From NCBI GenBank assembly GCA_935421135.1, contig OW285187.1, positions 20,708,429 to 20,772,428 of the forward strand: DNA of 64,000 nt. The letters are read 5' to 3'. The position numbers were made by a program, and so were the translations under genes. Position 1 is the first letter of the stretch. Each line of letters starts with the position of its first letter. The notes beneath the pieces were generated by a model. It saw nothing but the letters and a program-made list of their open reading frames with translations, did not search any database and was not told the origin of the DNA. The DNA comes from Bugulina stolonifera. Its lineage: Eukaryota; Bryozoa; Gymnolaemata; Cheilostomatida; Bugulidae. Shown piece by piece: positions 25,352 to 37,255 of this stretch.

Positions 25352-27856
25352 CTCAACCACCTCCTTCTGATCATCAGATATTCTCAACTGAAGATCAAGA
25401 AAGGATGATATAAATAGGTAGGTTATAGTACTGCAATGTGAAGAGCCGTGGTACAGATGACATCCTTGTTACAGTATATTACTGAACTATGAGAGTATAG
25501 TGTTGGTAGGAATCCTACTACCCCTCTTAGCATGACTTACATTGGTGTTGTTTATATCATGTTTTAAGGGCAGCTGCTCTGCTATACAGGCCCAGGCTAC
25601 AAATTTTTACTAACACTAGCAGTCATTAGTTGGTGTTGAGGAAAAACCATCAGGAGATGACAGGGTAATATGATGAGTCTGAATAGAATAATAATATTAA
25701 GCATTTCCCCAGTATTTATATGGAAAACTGAAGGTCTACTAGCTTTAACACCACTCTATTCACCTTATCTAGTTCCTTCGACTCAATATGAAAATAGAAA
25801 TAGCTACATGTAGATATCTGATAATATTCATTATAAGCTTGAAAAATAAATTAATATAACAATGTACAGTGTATGTTAATATAATTAGTATCCTGGAATC
25901 TAGTAGTGGCACAGTGTCCAGTACAGCCCATAGCACCACTGCTAGCTCTTACACAATTTGGGCATATAGCGGCAGCTATATTACAATTCGTATACATTTA
26001 CATTGGTATTGGAACTACATCAAGATCTGATTAGTAGGGCACATGAAGTGGGCATATAGACAATAACTGTGTAGGCCTAATACAGCGTAATCTCTGAGCT
26101 ATATTCCATCGTTTGATTCTATCTTCAAGCTATGCTATATTATGACAGGAGCATTATAAGGACTTATGAATTTTAATTAAATTATCAATTTTATGTGCAA
26201 GTACACTAATCCTAATTGCTAGTACCTTTTACTAACTTTTACATGCAAATGTGAAATTTAGTAAAGATCACATCATATTATACTTTAGAAATTTCAAATA
26301 AAATTCATGTTGAAATACAATTTAGGGTTGTGTAAGCTACAGTAGGTTGGGTACAATCATAATCATAAGGCCTATGGCTATCGTCAATTATATTATATTA
26401 TCATGCCATTAATTATATTATCATAATTTATAATATTATCATTATAATTTGGTTTATATACATTAGTTTTAGTACATTTGATTACATAGAATCATACCAT
26501 AATCAATCATAGTTAGTAATAGTCATAGTCATAGTGATAGTCAACTCAACAGTTATAGTCAAGGAACTACTCTAGTCATGTCAAGTGAATGCCAAATTGT
26601 AAATTAGAATAAATACAAAATTAAATTGAAAGGAGCAAAATAATTAATAAGAAAACAAAATGAAAATTAAATCATACCAATAGAATAGTAGGCCTACTCC
26701 AATTCAAATTGTAATTATAATAAATGTAACATTTCAATTTGCATGCAAGTAGTTGTTAAAACTGTCATTAACATCATGTTAATGACAGTTTTGACATCTG
26801 ATCTACTTGCATGCAAATGAAATTCAAATTGAAATTTTACATGTGAATGTCTGTGATGATGCTATCAAGTATTAAGCCTGTAAAACAATATAATTACTAG
26901 CAGGACTGTTAGTAATTAATACTAATTATATTGTTTTGCAGGCTTAGTAGCATCACAAATATGTTTTCTTTATTTAGGTAGTGAATATAGAATAGTATAA
27001 GAATAATAAAGTACATGGACATAGTAAAAATACCTAAGTTGCTATAGAATTCTTCTGGGGGCAGGGGAAACACTAAGGGCTAATATTAATCGAATTAATG
27101 GTTCGGGCTAGGGGCAGTTGATTTGCCTGATTAATATGCAGCGAAGCCAATTAAACTATTAAGTCGGACTAAGCATTTGCTTCCGGGTCAAGGTTAAAAC
27201 CTGTATCGAAGACAACTGCAAGTGCAATGTGCAAGTGTGAAGTAAATCATATCAAGAAAATCGTCACTACACTCTTTGCAAAAAAATTTACACTTCTGCT
27301 TATCAGTGTTTAGTATTTACAATTTACCCAGTCTAATAATAGTTGACTGTTGACCCGATATCCTGGATATTTTATCATCCCTGAGTCTTGAGACCAATCA
27401 ACTGAGTTAAATCAATAATAAATATAATATTAATTAATCTAAGACTAATGGAATAAAATAAATGTCTAAAATAAAAATAAAAAATATATATATATATATA
27501 TATAACTTAATTTAATGTGCAATATAACATAGTGTGCATGTAATATAAATATATATCAGCATCATGTTTTTGTTTTTCATATGGAAAAAAACTTTTGCAT
27601 GTTTTTCATGCTGTTGCACAGGTACTTAAAAAGGAGAACAAAAGAAGCTATACATCAAGAAAGTGAGAAAAGAGAAAAAATGAAATGAATACTATTAACT
27701 ATACTATACTAACACTAATACTTCTGCTTGTTACTTACACAGGATTTATCATGATAATGATGATTTTATTTTATTAATTATATTTAGTGCTCTCATAAAT
27801 AATCATAATGATATGATTATATATCAAGTATCGTATGTAATATTTATATTATTAAT
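25352..27856. other. Region upstream of Dab, with hairpins and AT repeats
   Basis: No gene recognised. It should contain the Dab promoter and probably a 5' UTR intron, since a CTTCAG acceptor precedes the chosen ATG. From 26300 onward the DNA becomes very AT-rich, with degenerate ATCATAGTCATAGT-like runs. Two adjacent hairpins lie at 26725-26958 and a (TA)n run at 27484-27504. Confidence 0.6.
26725..26958. repeat. Two adjacent long imperfect hairpins
   Basis: First hairpin: arms around AATTTGCATGCAAGTAG and AAAACTGTCATTAACAT at 26736-26774, mirrored at 26775-26840. Second: an arm from 26852 (GATGATGCTATCAAG, AAGCCTGTAAAACAATATAA) mirrored to 26958 (TTATATTGTTTTGCAGGCTT, GTAGCATCACA). Each pairs over roughly 40 bases with small loops. 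They resemble foldback or MITE DNA; no clean flanking duplication was identified. Confidence 0.7.
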
Positions 27857-28415
27857 CGGAGATGTGTGCAAGTTATATTTTGGAAACTCAAGTTTCTATG
27901 GCCAACTCTTAGTTGTGACTCTTCAAGTTACAAGTCAATTCTTTCAGTGACCGATCAAAATTTTCAAGTTGCGAGTTAAATATTTACATGTCCCCAGAAA
28001 CTCAAGTTTTTGTCAAGTTATCCAAGTTAACTACAAGCAAGTTTCAATTCAATTCTTTTCATTTTTAACTAGAGTCTTTTTATAGAGTTATTGGGCTATT
28101 GTTCAAATTTCAAAGCGAAATGTCACAGTTTTAGTGTAAAATGTGTTATAATTGTGGTTGTGGTTGGTGGTTATAACTGTGGTTATTTCTATTCATTACA
28201 ATTCACAGCTGCTCAATGAAAACTCGAGTTATTGAATATTTCAACATAATGATGTGTGAGTTGAGAGTCTTTGATCACAGCCATAATTTAATTACAATTC
28301 AAGTTACAAGTTTTTGACAGCTGTATATTCAAGTTACGAGTCTTTATAATAAGCCATAAAATGTTGCTTGAATTAACTCCGAGTGAGAGTCTTTAACTCG
28401 AGTCTGGCATCTCTG
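27857..28415. mobile_element. hAT-type miniature element with 8-bp target duplication
   Basis: A 559-bp element is flanked on both sides by the identical octamer TTATTAAT. Ends are imperfect inverted repeats: CGGAGATGTGTGCAAGTT on the left and, reverse-complemented on the right, CAGAGATGCCAGACTCGAGT. The interior is built of degenerate ACTCAAGT/GAGTC/AAGTTAC words repeated in both directions. There is no transposase frame. Eight-base duplications and CAGAG-like ends are typical of non-autonomous hAT elements. Confidence 0.8.
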
Positions 28416-28540
28416 TTATTAATTATAATAATAATACTATACTATCTATGTCAATGTGCTCTGACTGATTTTTTTGTTGTTATAAAATTATTTATATATT
28501 AATATAAGTATATTTATTATGTTCATAATTAATAACAAGT

Positions 28541-29475
28541 GTAGGAGAGACAGAGGGAGCAGTCATTGGAAGAGGAGTAAGACAAGGATGTCTGGTGTCA
28601 CCAGTCTTGTTTAACATCTATGCCGAGGCAATGATACGTGATTCTTTGGAAGAAATGACAGAGAGAGTTAAAGTAGGAGGTCAATTCATAAAATCTATTC
28701 GCTTTGCCGATGATCAAGCAATGACTGCAAGCACAGAAGCAGGACTACAGCACATGATGGAGGTAACAAACAGAATAGTCAAAGAATATGGTATGCGGAT
28801 TAACATCAAGAAGACAAAAGTTATGAAAATAAGCAGGAAAGCAAGCAATGTGCGTATAATGATAGACGGAAAAGAACTAGAGCAGGTAAACCACTTTAAG
28901 TACCTAGGTAGCATATTAACAGAGGATGGTTATTGTGAGAGAGAAATTAAAGCGAGGATAGCGATGGGTAAAAACATGTTTGAGAAGCACAGGACTCTAT
29001 TCACAGGTTGTTTAAGATCTGACTTGAAGAAAAGATTAATACAGTGTTTTGTATGGAGTGTCTTCATGTATGGCTCAGAGACATGGACTAACAGAAAGGC
29101 AGAGTTGAGAAGAATTGAGGCGTTTGAGATGTGGGTATGGAGGAGGATGGAGAAAATTAAATGGACAGAAAAGGTCAGTAATGAGAAGGTACTAGAGAGA
29201 GTAGGAGAATCTCGTAAATTGGTACAGACAATTAGGTCGAGGAAAAAGAGATGGGTGGGTCATGTACTGAGACATGAAGGGTTAGTGAAGGATGTAATAG
29301 AAGGAAGGATGGAAGGGAAGAGACCCAGAGGGAGAAAAAGAATGATGATGTTAGATGATGTAAAGAGTGGAAAGGAATACCATAGCATGAAAAGAGAGGC
29401 GGAAGATAGAGAGTTTTGGAGAGGAGCATGATGAAGGACCTGCCCTAGGGCAGAACACTCACACACACACACAAT
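28541..29475 (+). mobile_element. 5'-truncated LINE with reverse transcriptase C-terminal part
   Basis: One open frame (28541-29431) encodes the back half of a non-LTR reverse transcriptase. It contains GVRQGCLVSPVLFN, the catalytic FADD (as RFADDQAM), the KTKVM motif, HFKYLGS, then the downstream YGSETWT and RRIEAFEMWVWRRMEK blocks. The tail is basic (KKRWVGHVLRHEG, KRPRGRKR). The frame has no internal stop, so insertion was fairly recent. The sequence ends in a (CA)n tract (about 29457-29473), as many RTE-like LINEs do. The endonuclease and first RT motifs are absent. RTE/Proto2-like is my best placement; the exact clade is unsure. Confidence 0.85.
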
Positions 29476-29589
29476 TAATAATAAGGATAATAATAACAAT
29501 AATATAATTGTTGCTTGCTTCTACTCTTCCGGTATCTCCAGCATAGTTTCAGACTATACATTGTATATTCATATTGACAGACATTGGAT

Positions 29590-30545
29590 TTAGGTCTCGG
29601 TTTACGCCAGTCTCATCGTCAGCCTACTTTTGAAGTGGTCAACAATGTCTGACTAAACTACATTTTCTGGCAGGTTGTTCCATGCACTGAGTGCACTGAC
29701 TACTGAAGGATGGAAGGAGTGTACATGGATAAATTTGTGATGAGAACTGCTTGAGCTTGTATTTAATAATGGCATGTTTATGTTCACTTTGCTGTGGTAT
29801 GCTTTGTAGAATAGGGTCAACTTGAGTCCTTTCTACCTCTGTTGGAGTAGTGGCCTCTCGAGATTATAGAGCATTTTGGTGATGCTGCTCTTTTTCCCAT
29901 AGTTGCCTGTAACAAAGCGGGCTGCCTGTCTGCATCAGAACCGACTACATGTTAGCATATTAGGGAATAGTAGGCAGGGATCTTAGTGTGCCGTGGGCAG
30001 TGTGCAATGTTATGTTGGAGACTGGTCTTGAGAATAGGTGCAAGCTCAGTTACCCTGAATTTTAAAGCTGTTGTGTGAGTTTGTCTGGTTCCAGCACTTT
30101 GTGCGATTTCAATGTTTTCAGAAGCTTTTCAATACCTTCACATGAGGTGTGATGTGCTGCCTTGGATACATGGAGACTTGAATTTTGTTGGAATTTACTT
30201 TGCATTCTTCTGGCAAATACCGGAGAGAAAAATGGTCATTTAGGAGTATTGTCTCCATCATCTGTTAGCAGATTGTTGAGAAATTGATAGTATGTGTTTT
30301 GATAGCTGCCAAGTTCTCTGTTTTAGATCTCTGTACTTGTCCCAGTCTATTTGGTTCTGTATCATCTTAGATCTGCAAGAGAATCTCCTCTTAGCTCTGG
30401 AAAGTTTTGTAATGTCAGTTTGTAGTCCATGGCTGATGGAAATTTACTGAGACTGTTTTGCTCGGTACGTTCTTGCTTTGTATCCTATGAATGTTGTGAT
30501 GGAAGAAGAACCAAATTTTGTTTACTGGAGTGTTTAGATTGAATT
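29590..30545 (-). mobile_element. Decayed jockey-type LINE remnant
   Basis: On the minus strand, broken frames recall jockey-group LINE proteins. The 5' part (30545-30060) shows a PWFTTDITK-like start, a basic stretch with DWDKYRDLKQRT, TILLNDHFSPVF and a LLKTLKSHK...PDK segment. The 3' part (about 29920-29600) reads TGNYGKKSSITKMLYNLERP, LTLFYKAYH, then SAWNNLPENVV and HFKSRL. Several stops and frameshifts interrupt it, and the central RT motifs between the two parts are missing, so it is an old, internally deleted copy. It lies in the opposite orientation to the neighbouring LINE. Confidence 0.7.
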
Positions 30546-30944
30546 TGCAGCTCCATAATCTTTCCTACTGAGCTAGTCAAGGTCTGCCTGTCTCTACAGG
30601 ATTATTTTCCTATAAAAAATATACCTACTAAACCATACAACAGATGTGCTACTTATTTAATATTGGTTTTCTTAGTATTTGTGACTTCCTGCTGTCAGAT
30701 CAGGTGGTTCATACAGTTGTAGTAAGGCCTATTTTAATCGGCAAAATTCTCATACTTACGAATCGTATATGTTATCTAAAATTACATATATGGGTTATCT
30801 AAAATTACATACATGTATATAGGTTATCTAAAATTACATGTATAGGGTATCTAATATTTAATATGTGTAGGTTATCTAAAAGCGCACAATTACACCAAGC
30901 ACTGTGGAATTTTATACTATTGAGTACTACGTGTGGGTTATAAC

Positions 30945-31497
30945 TAGGCCTGCAACGATAAATCGATAACGATTCTCGATATGATTAATTTGCAGTATTT
31001 TCAATATCGATTCATTGCACTCAATTTTCGATTCTTGTTAAATATATACTTAGTCTTGGGAACCCCAAGTTATCACCATAGCATGGTGGCAGAGCGCTCG
31101 CTTTACAAACGTGTGGTCATGAGTTCGAATCTCAGTGAAGCACAGTTTTTTCTAGTAATTTTGTTGGCAATAAGTGGATAGCTATAAAATGCATCATGTG
31201 CTAAGATGTATTACTAATATAAGTCTATAATTATATAAATGCCCCAAACATGCAATTTGTATTTGATATTCCACACAATTAGAAGGGTATGCTTCTGGAA
31301 TCTACTCATTCTACTCTTTTTGGTGATTCTAAAATGGAATTATCAACTCAACTACTACAACTGACAGTGTTCTAAAATACTGTTGCGAAGAACTACTGCA
31401 ACGTAAATGGTATCGAATCGAATCGAAAAAATCGAAAAAAGTTAATTGGCAGAATCGAAAAAATCGAAACAGTATTTTGTGAATCGTTGCAGGCCTA
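30945..31497. mobile_element. hAT-type miniature element carrying a tRNA-like segment
   Basis: A 553-bp element is flanked by perfect 8-bp duplications GTTATAAC (30937-30944 and 31498-31505). Terminal inverted repeats TAGGCCTGCAACGAT match exactly at both ends. Subterminal DNA is rich in ATCGAT/AATCGAAAAA words. No transposase frame is present. The TAGG-C-TGCAACGAT end is typical of a widespread group of non-autonomous hAT elements. The interior holds the tRNA-like stretch described separately. Confidence 0.88.
31076..31146 (+). other. tRNA-like (SINE head or tRNA pseudogene) inside the hAT element
   Basis: A box GGTGGCAGAGCGCTCG and B box GAGTTCGAATCTC are about 30 bases apart and could fold as D and T arms. 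The segment is followed by AGCACAG and a T-rich stretch. The acceptor stem does not pair convincingly, so it is not a credible functional tRNA gene. It is more likely a captured tRNA-derived sequence. Confidence 0.5.
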
Positions 31498-31792
31498 GTT
31501 ATAACTTAACTTGTTGAAAAGTTGCTGGTAATTATTTATCCTATGCCCTTTTTATATATGAGACTGACCAATAGCAGCTACTTCATTTTGAATGATTTTT
31601 AAGATTTTAACTTGCACCTCATGTTCTGGTTCGGCCATTGAGCACCTATTTTTAGACATGTACTCTCTGCCATATATCTCACATAATATATGTAGCTTGA
31701 CTTATTGTCTCCAGCTTTGACCAAAGTTAGTAGTGGAATCCTCCAGGTTGTCTCATCCCAAGTGTGAGTACACCTGAGAAATGGGACTCGCC

Positions 31793-31818
31793 GCTGCTGC
31801 TGCTGCTGCTGCTGCTGA
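31793..31818 (+). repeat. (GCT)n trinucleotide run upstream of the TRIM-like gene
   Basis: Eight to nine GCT units lie about 205 bases upstream of the start codon at 32024, probably in the promoter or 5' UTR. They are not in the proposed coding frame. Confidence 0.85.
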
Positions 31819-32023
31819 GCGGTTATTTCAACGGTAACCGGTAGTGGAGAAGTGGTGAATGTGAAGCTCTATGGTACTTGTGCTTGATCAGCAAAAAATC
31901 ATACTCGTACTCGTGATCTCACAATGTTCGGCCTGGGACCTTATTCTATGACTTCTATATTGTAGTTTACCGTGCACTCTTATATGCAATAGTAGCTCTC
32001 TGTCACACAAGCTAGTTGACGAG

Positions 32024-35000
32024 ATGGCAAGTGGCAGCAGCTCCCTTCCTGATGTCGATGGTAGTAAGGATATTAAAGTCAATGTAAGATATATTTTTGC
32101 TTCTTATTATGGAGTAAAATTTCTGATGTTTATGTTCATACAATATGTTGTTGTATCAATGTTCAATAGTCTTAATAAGAACATTACATAAATGATTAAT
32201 TATGCTTGTTTCTTCACAATTTTGATAATTTATAGCATAAGAGATTACGGCAATATCTTAGATGTCATATAACAGAGAAGAGGGCTATGCAATCCAAGCA
32301 AGCTACAGATAATGAAGCAGTAACATCCAATATAGGTTTGCTATTCTATCTTTTCCAACTCGAATTAATTATAACAGTAAGAATACATTCTGTTTTGCTA
32401 ATATGAACTCATTTACATGATATTATTAGACTAAACATTGGTGAATGTAACTTGTTAATATTACAATTGAATAACTCTGTGTGAAATATTGGCAGATGAA
32501 TTACTCTTTCTGACAGAAGTTGTAGTGGATGAGTGGAGAAGGTCAAGTCAAGTTGCCAAGATGACCAGAAATTTATTATTTGTGTATTTATTGTAGAATC
32601 GTTTTGCAAGAAGATATGCAAGAGAGAAACATCTAGTCCTTCATCTGACCACCAGTTAGTAATACTACTCAGTTTGTCACACTTATAATATTGTATCTAG
32701 TGTATTGTATCTATTATATACTAGATGCATTCTCCTTATCAGTAGTAATGTTTTGCCATCTCCAGAATGTAGGATGTACGGCATGGTCAGGGTTGATGGG
32801 TACTATTTCAATGAACTAGCTGATACACTGTTTCTGTCTATCTGTTTGCATTATTTGTCTCATTGTTTAGGGCGTATTATGGTAGAGAAATGGTGATAGA
32901 GGTGTTGGATACCCCTTCTCCACGAGAGGAAATGTGGTGCGACGTTTGCGCAAGAAAGGAAGTGGATAAACAACCTGCAGTTATTTACTGCATTTCATGT
33001 TCCACCAAGTTCTGTGGTAAACACCAAGAGGTGAGCCACCCAACACTTTCAGTCTTCTGTGAACAATAGACTGAGTGAAGTGGTAGTCTCCATTTAGGTG
33101 TGTAGTTGGAAACTTGCCATGCGTTGCTAGTTGTTTTGTAAAAGAAACTTCCATCTGAAATGTTTCAAACTAAGTCAGAGTTGTTTACCCTCGTGCAAAA
33201 AAATTGTGGAGTATTGAGAGGATAACTTCCAACGAATACTTTGTATGAAATGTTCAACTTAGTGAATTGGACCCCTTGACTAAATTGTGTAAAACTGTAG
33301 TGTATGAAAATAAGTTGCTTTTTATGTTGTATATTTGCTATTCAAAATACTTGTGTATCTAGATAGTGTTTAGCTTGCCTGCAAGGATAATGACTTCTCT
33401 TAAGCTAATGATTGTAACACAAAGTTATTCATTCTATCAGCTGTTTGTGGCTATTAAGGTGAACTTACTTTCATCAACTTTTACTGGCCAAACAATACTT
33501 TGTAAAGCTGTAGTTGGATTACCTGAATGTGTCCTTCTGCATAAGGTTAAAAATGTGTTGCACTTTTTTTGAAAAAACAGGGAATGAGTAAATGAGGGGA
33601 CTGCTTCAAACTATATCTGGTGGTTTATATACTTTTAGTCACATGATGACTGTTTCGAATACCACAGAAAAATAGGTATAGCCGAGTACAGACAGCAAGC
33701 TAGCAAATTAGAGCCGAGACTTTGTTCTGAGCACAAGGACTTCATATACAGTATGGGCTGTAGGGTATGCCTCATCGTTATTTGTAACAAATGTACATCA
33801 GCACTTGGATCATGCAAAAACGGTTAGTTATTTTATTTAATGATTTATACAATTGTAGTATTATAGTAGAACTGTTGTGCGTGTATTTCAATTATTATAT
33901 AACGAATACCAGTGCAGTAATATAACACAGGGCTGTAACAACTATTTCTGGCTGAGGGGGCAAAAAGTCCAGCCCGGAGTATCGGCTGCCCAGACTGATA
34001 CTAAAAGTAGCTTAAAATGTTCTCTATCAAATTCAAGTAGATATACAGAATCACAGGTCGCTTACACTGTCTTTCAGACAATAATACTGGCCCTAAATTT
34101 GTGATCAGTATACTCAAAGTTCCATTTTGAGATTTGTCACCAACAAATATGTGTTTTTAGACAGATTTCTGGGGTGGCAAATGCCCACCTTGCCTCCCTG
34201 GTTGTTACAGCCCTGATATAACATAATATATTTTTATAGTGGAAGAGAATACTCCATGTAATAATGGTTGGTGCCTGTCTTTATTTTATGAAATTATATC
34301 ATTTTATGCTGGCCCTATCAGGGAGTTAGCTACGCATTGCTCTTGGGGCAGCACTCCCCAATCACATTTATGCTACACACATCTATGTGCATGTGAATAC
34401 TATAAAATGTGTGTGTGTATATTTAGGATCCACTCATCAATTACGGCCTGTTGATGAGTTGGCAGCTGAAGTATCATCTAAGATGCATAAACTAAAATCA
34501 TCAATCGTAGAGAGGGAAGACAAGCTATCCCAACTGTTCAAGATCACACATGGGACAATATCAGACTTTGATAATGAAACAGAGAGCTTGGTGGAGATGC
34601 TGCATACCACACGCGATGGACAGGTAGTAGCACAACACACCCACTCCAACACTAACTCTAACTTCAACTCCAACACTTACACTATACCAACTAGTTGTTG
34701 ACCACACAATCAATTAACTGCCAGTATCCACAGCGGCAAGCATGCTTGTACAAGTGTACATGTATTGTGATTATACAGTAAATAATTGTAAAAAGCTTTG
34801 GATTTATTATCTGTGATCAACAGCTAATCCTAGATTTGCAAAATGCCAGGTAGTTATAACCTTAGCTATTAGAAATTATACTTCAAATTACAATTTTGAA
34901 TAGCTAGTGCTAGAAAATGTTTTTCCCATAATAAAACTTTAGGTTTATCATCAATCATCCAGAGCCAATCCTAAATTTGCAAAACAGATGCTAGCTATAA

Positions 35001-37255
35001 TTAAAATATGATTTCTGATTGGTCAATACCTGATGTCCCAGTAACTCAGCACTGTTGGGACTTCGTCTCCCACAATAGGGATCTCCACCACACCACTTTT
35101 GGCAGAGTTGGACAAAAAGGAGGGAGTTGGTGTAATGTAAACACACGTGTACTGTGGAAATAAGGAACGATAACTGTTATGCATACAAGAATAGACAACT
35201 CCTGTATTGTGGTAGTGCTCTCACCAACTGCACTGTACCATGGCACAATTACCAAATTGTTTGAAGTGTGTGTAATGTGAATGTTGATTGGTTCAGGTGA
35301 AGGTTATACAATACAAGTATCAGAAGTTAGAGCAGGAACTGTTGGAGTTGAGGAGAGGAATTAGGCTAGAAATGACAAGGTTTGTTGAAGACGATGTTGA
35401 TGCGATATTGTTTGCTCTCAGCAAGCATAAACGGCAGATTGAGACCACCATTGAGAATGGCCATCAGGTATGTGCTGTTGGTTAGCCTCATTGTCACATG
35501 CATCATGAACAATCCATGATGGTAGTAACTAATTATAGTAGCGATTCACTGGCTATTGGGAGTTGCCCCACCTTTGTTTGGGTTCAACAATTCTAATAAC
35601 TATATTTATTATATAGATGTTGTATATTCTTTCTTTGTTGCTATTCAATGTATAATATCGTATCATAGACTTGTTTGTTGATGATGTGGAGGTGTAAGTG
35701 TTGGCACCTGCAATGTCACTGACATGAAATATATTTCTGTGTTATTTTTATAATTCTTTGGCCAATGGCAATAACTTGTAGGCCTGCAGAAGATTTTACC
35801 TAACTTGATTGTAGTTAGTTATTAAATTTATGTGTGCTTTGATACCCACTGCCACTGTACGTTGTGATGTGCCTTTAGGTAGATATTGTAAAAGAATATG
35901 ATTCCATTGTGGCCAAGGTGAAAGACATGCTAAAAGGTAAACTGCCAGCTCTCTCTTTGCAGAACATGATGGCTCTGGAGCTGAAAGGTTGGTCACTCAA
36001 TTAATGTCTTCTACACCTACTGTAACAGAATTTCTCCGCTGTTGTGTTGTGTGTTTCGCAGAGGTTGGCACTTGTTCCGTAACTGTTGTATTGGTGGGTT
36101 CAGCCAGTGAATCTTCTGGCAAAGAACTTGCTACAGCTAACCATTGGCTTTCCCTATTTAAACTGAATTCTTATCATATACATTTGTATGTATTTGTGTA
36201 TATACAATAATTTTCCTGTATTTCCTCATTTGGAGTACCACTGCCAATATTGTTAAATTTTAGAACCTCAAAGAGAGATTGAAATAAAGATGGTCTTTCC
36301 AAGAGACGTTCTTATTGACTTAGAGCACGGACCGACAACGTCTGAACATCTCACAAGATGCTTATCACTGCTACACGCTGTACCTGTATCATCTCATTGT
36401 ACATCATTATGTCACTACAAAGGGATAACCTACATCGCCCTCGGCAACAAAACTGTGGAGAAAATTGATGATAAAGGTCAGATGGTGGGTACAGTTCTCT
36501 CTTTGGATCATTGGGTTGAGAGTGTCGCGTTATACAAGGAGAGAATCTATACCCTGGAGCATGGCTATCCGCTTACTGTCGGTGTGCACTATCTCACTGG
36601 TAGACGAGCCAACTCATGGAGTCACTCCGACTCACAAACATATCTCAACAAACTTGTTATAGTAGACAATCAAATAGTTATTCCTGATCGAAAGAATGAG
36701 AAATTGGTGATCTACTCTCTCACAGGAGAAGTACTTCGGCGCTTGCCCTGTCCTGAACTTAGCGATCATTGGCTAGCAGGCTGCGCTGCAGGGAATCGGA
36801 CTGTAGTTATATCTGATTACAGTTCCTCTCAGCTTTTCAGAATGGATGTTATAACTGGTGATGTTAAATGGACTTCTAAGAGCGTAATAAACCCAGGAGG
36901 GGTGGCGTGTTATAAGAACAACATCTTTGTGGCTACAGGTGGCACCACTACTAGGATTTGGATGTTGGATGTGAACACTGGTGGGTATTACTATTATAGT
37001 TCAGAAACATGTTTTGGTTTTTACCATTTACAGGCACTTGTTTCCCAAATTCAAAAAAAATAAGGTTGCTTTCGGCAGTTTTTCTAAATGTAAATTTATC
37101 TTTTCATTCTAGGAGACTTGTTGGCAGAGATCTCTGACCCATTTGTCCGCGCAGAATCCAATGTCTTTGACTTGTACATTTCAGACAAGATGCTGATTGT
37201 TCCGAGGCATAAGGAAAAGAAAGTACTATTTTATCAACTCAATTGGGTTATGTAA
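32024..37255 (+). CDS. RING-less TRIM-like protein: two B-boxes, coiled coil, propeller-like C-terminus
   Basis: Ten exons: 32024-32083, 32236-32335, 32597-32654, 32871-33030, 33639-33822, 34427-34623, 35297-35467, 35879-35987, 36264-36980 and 37113-37255. All junction phases fit, giving 632 residues. Residues 96-~135 form a first B-box (CDVC, then YCISC, KFCGKH and SHDD). Residues 155-~192 form a second (LCSEH, MGCRVC, VICNKC). About 188-345 is charged helical sequence with heptads (KLSQLFKITH, KYQKLEQELLELRRG), a likely coiled coil. Residues ~347-632 repeat short beta-strand units such as ITYIALGNKTVEKIDDKGQ and GVACYKNNIFVATGG, suggesting a WD/NHL-like propeller. This is the TRIM arrangement without the RING, so E3 ligase activity is not predicted from sequence; scaffold or substrate binding is more likely. 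Start: the ATG in GAGATGGCAAGTGG, the first in the open first exon. A hAT element sits in the fifth intron. Confidence 0.88.
33928..34215. mobile_element. hAT-type miniature element in an intron of the TRIM-like gene
   Basis: A 288-bp element is flanked by identical octamers ATATAACA (33920-33927 and 34216-34223). Terminal inverted repeats are CAGGGCTGTAACAAC and its mirror GTTGTTACAGCCCTG. It has no coding capacity. It lies between coding exons 5 and 6. A related right-end fragment occurs at about 51594-51655. Confidence 0.88.

Noticed and set aside
31076..31146. Functional tRNA gene
   Set aside because: A and B boxes are present but the acceptor stem and anticodon arm do not pair well, and the segment lies inside a transposon.
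36465..36662. Plus-strand 65-codon frame
   Set aside because: Out-of-frame shadow of exon 9 of the TRIM-like gene.
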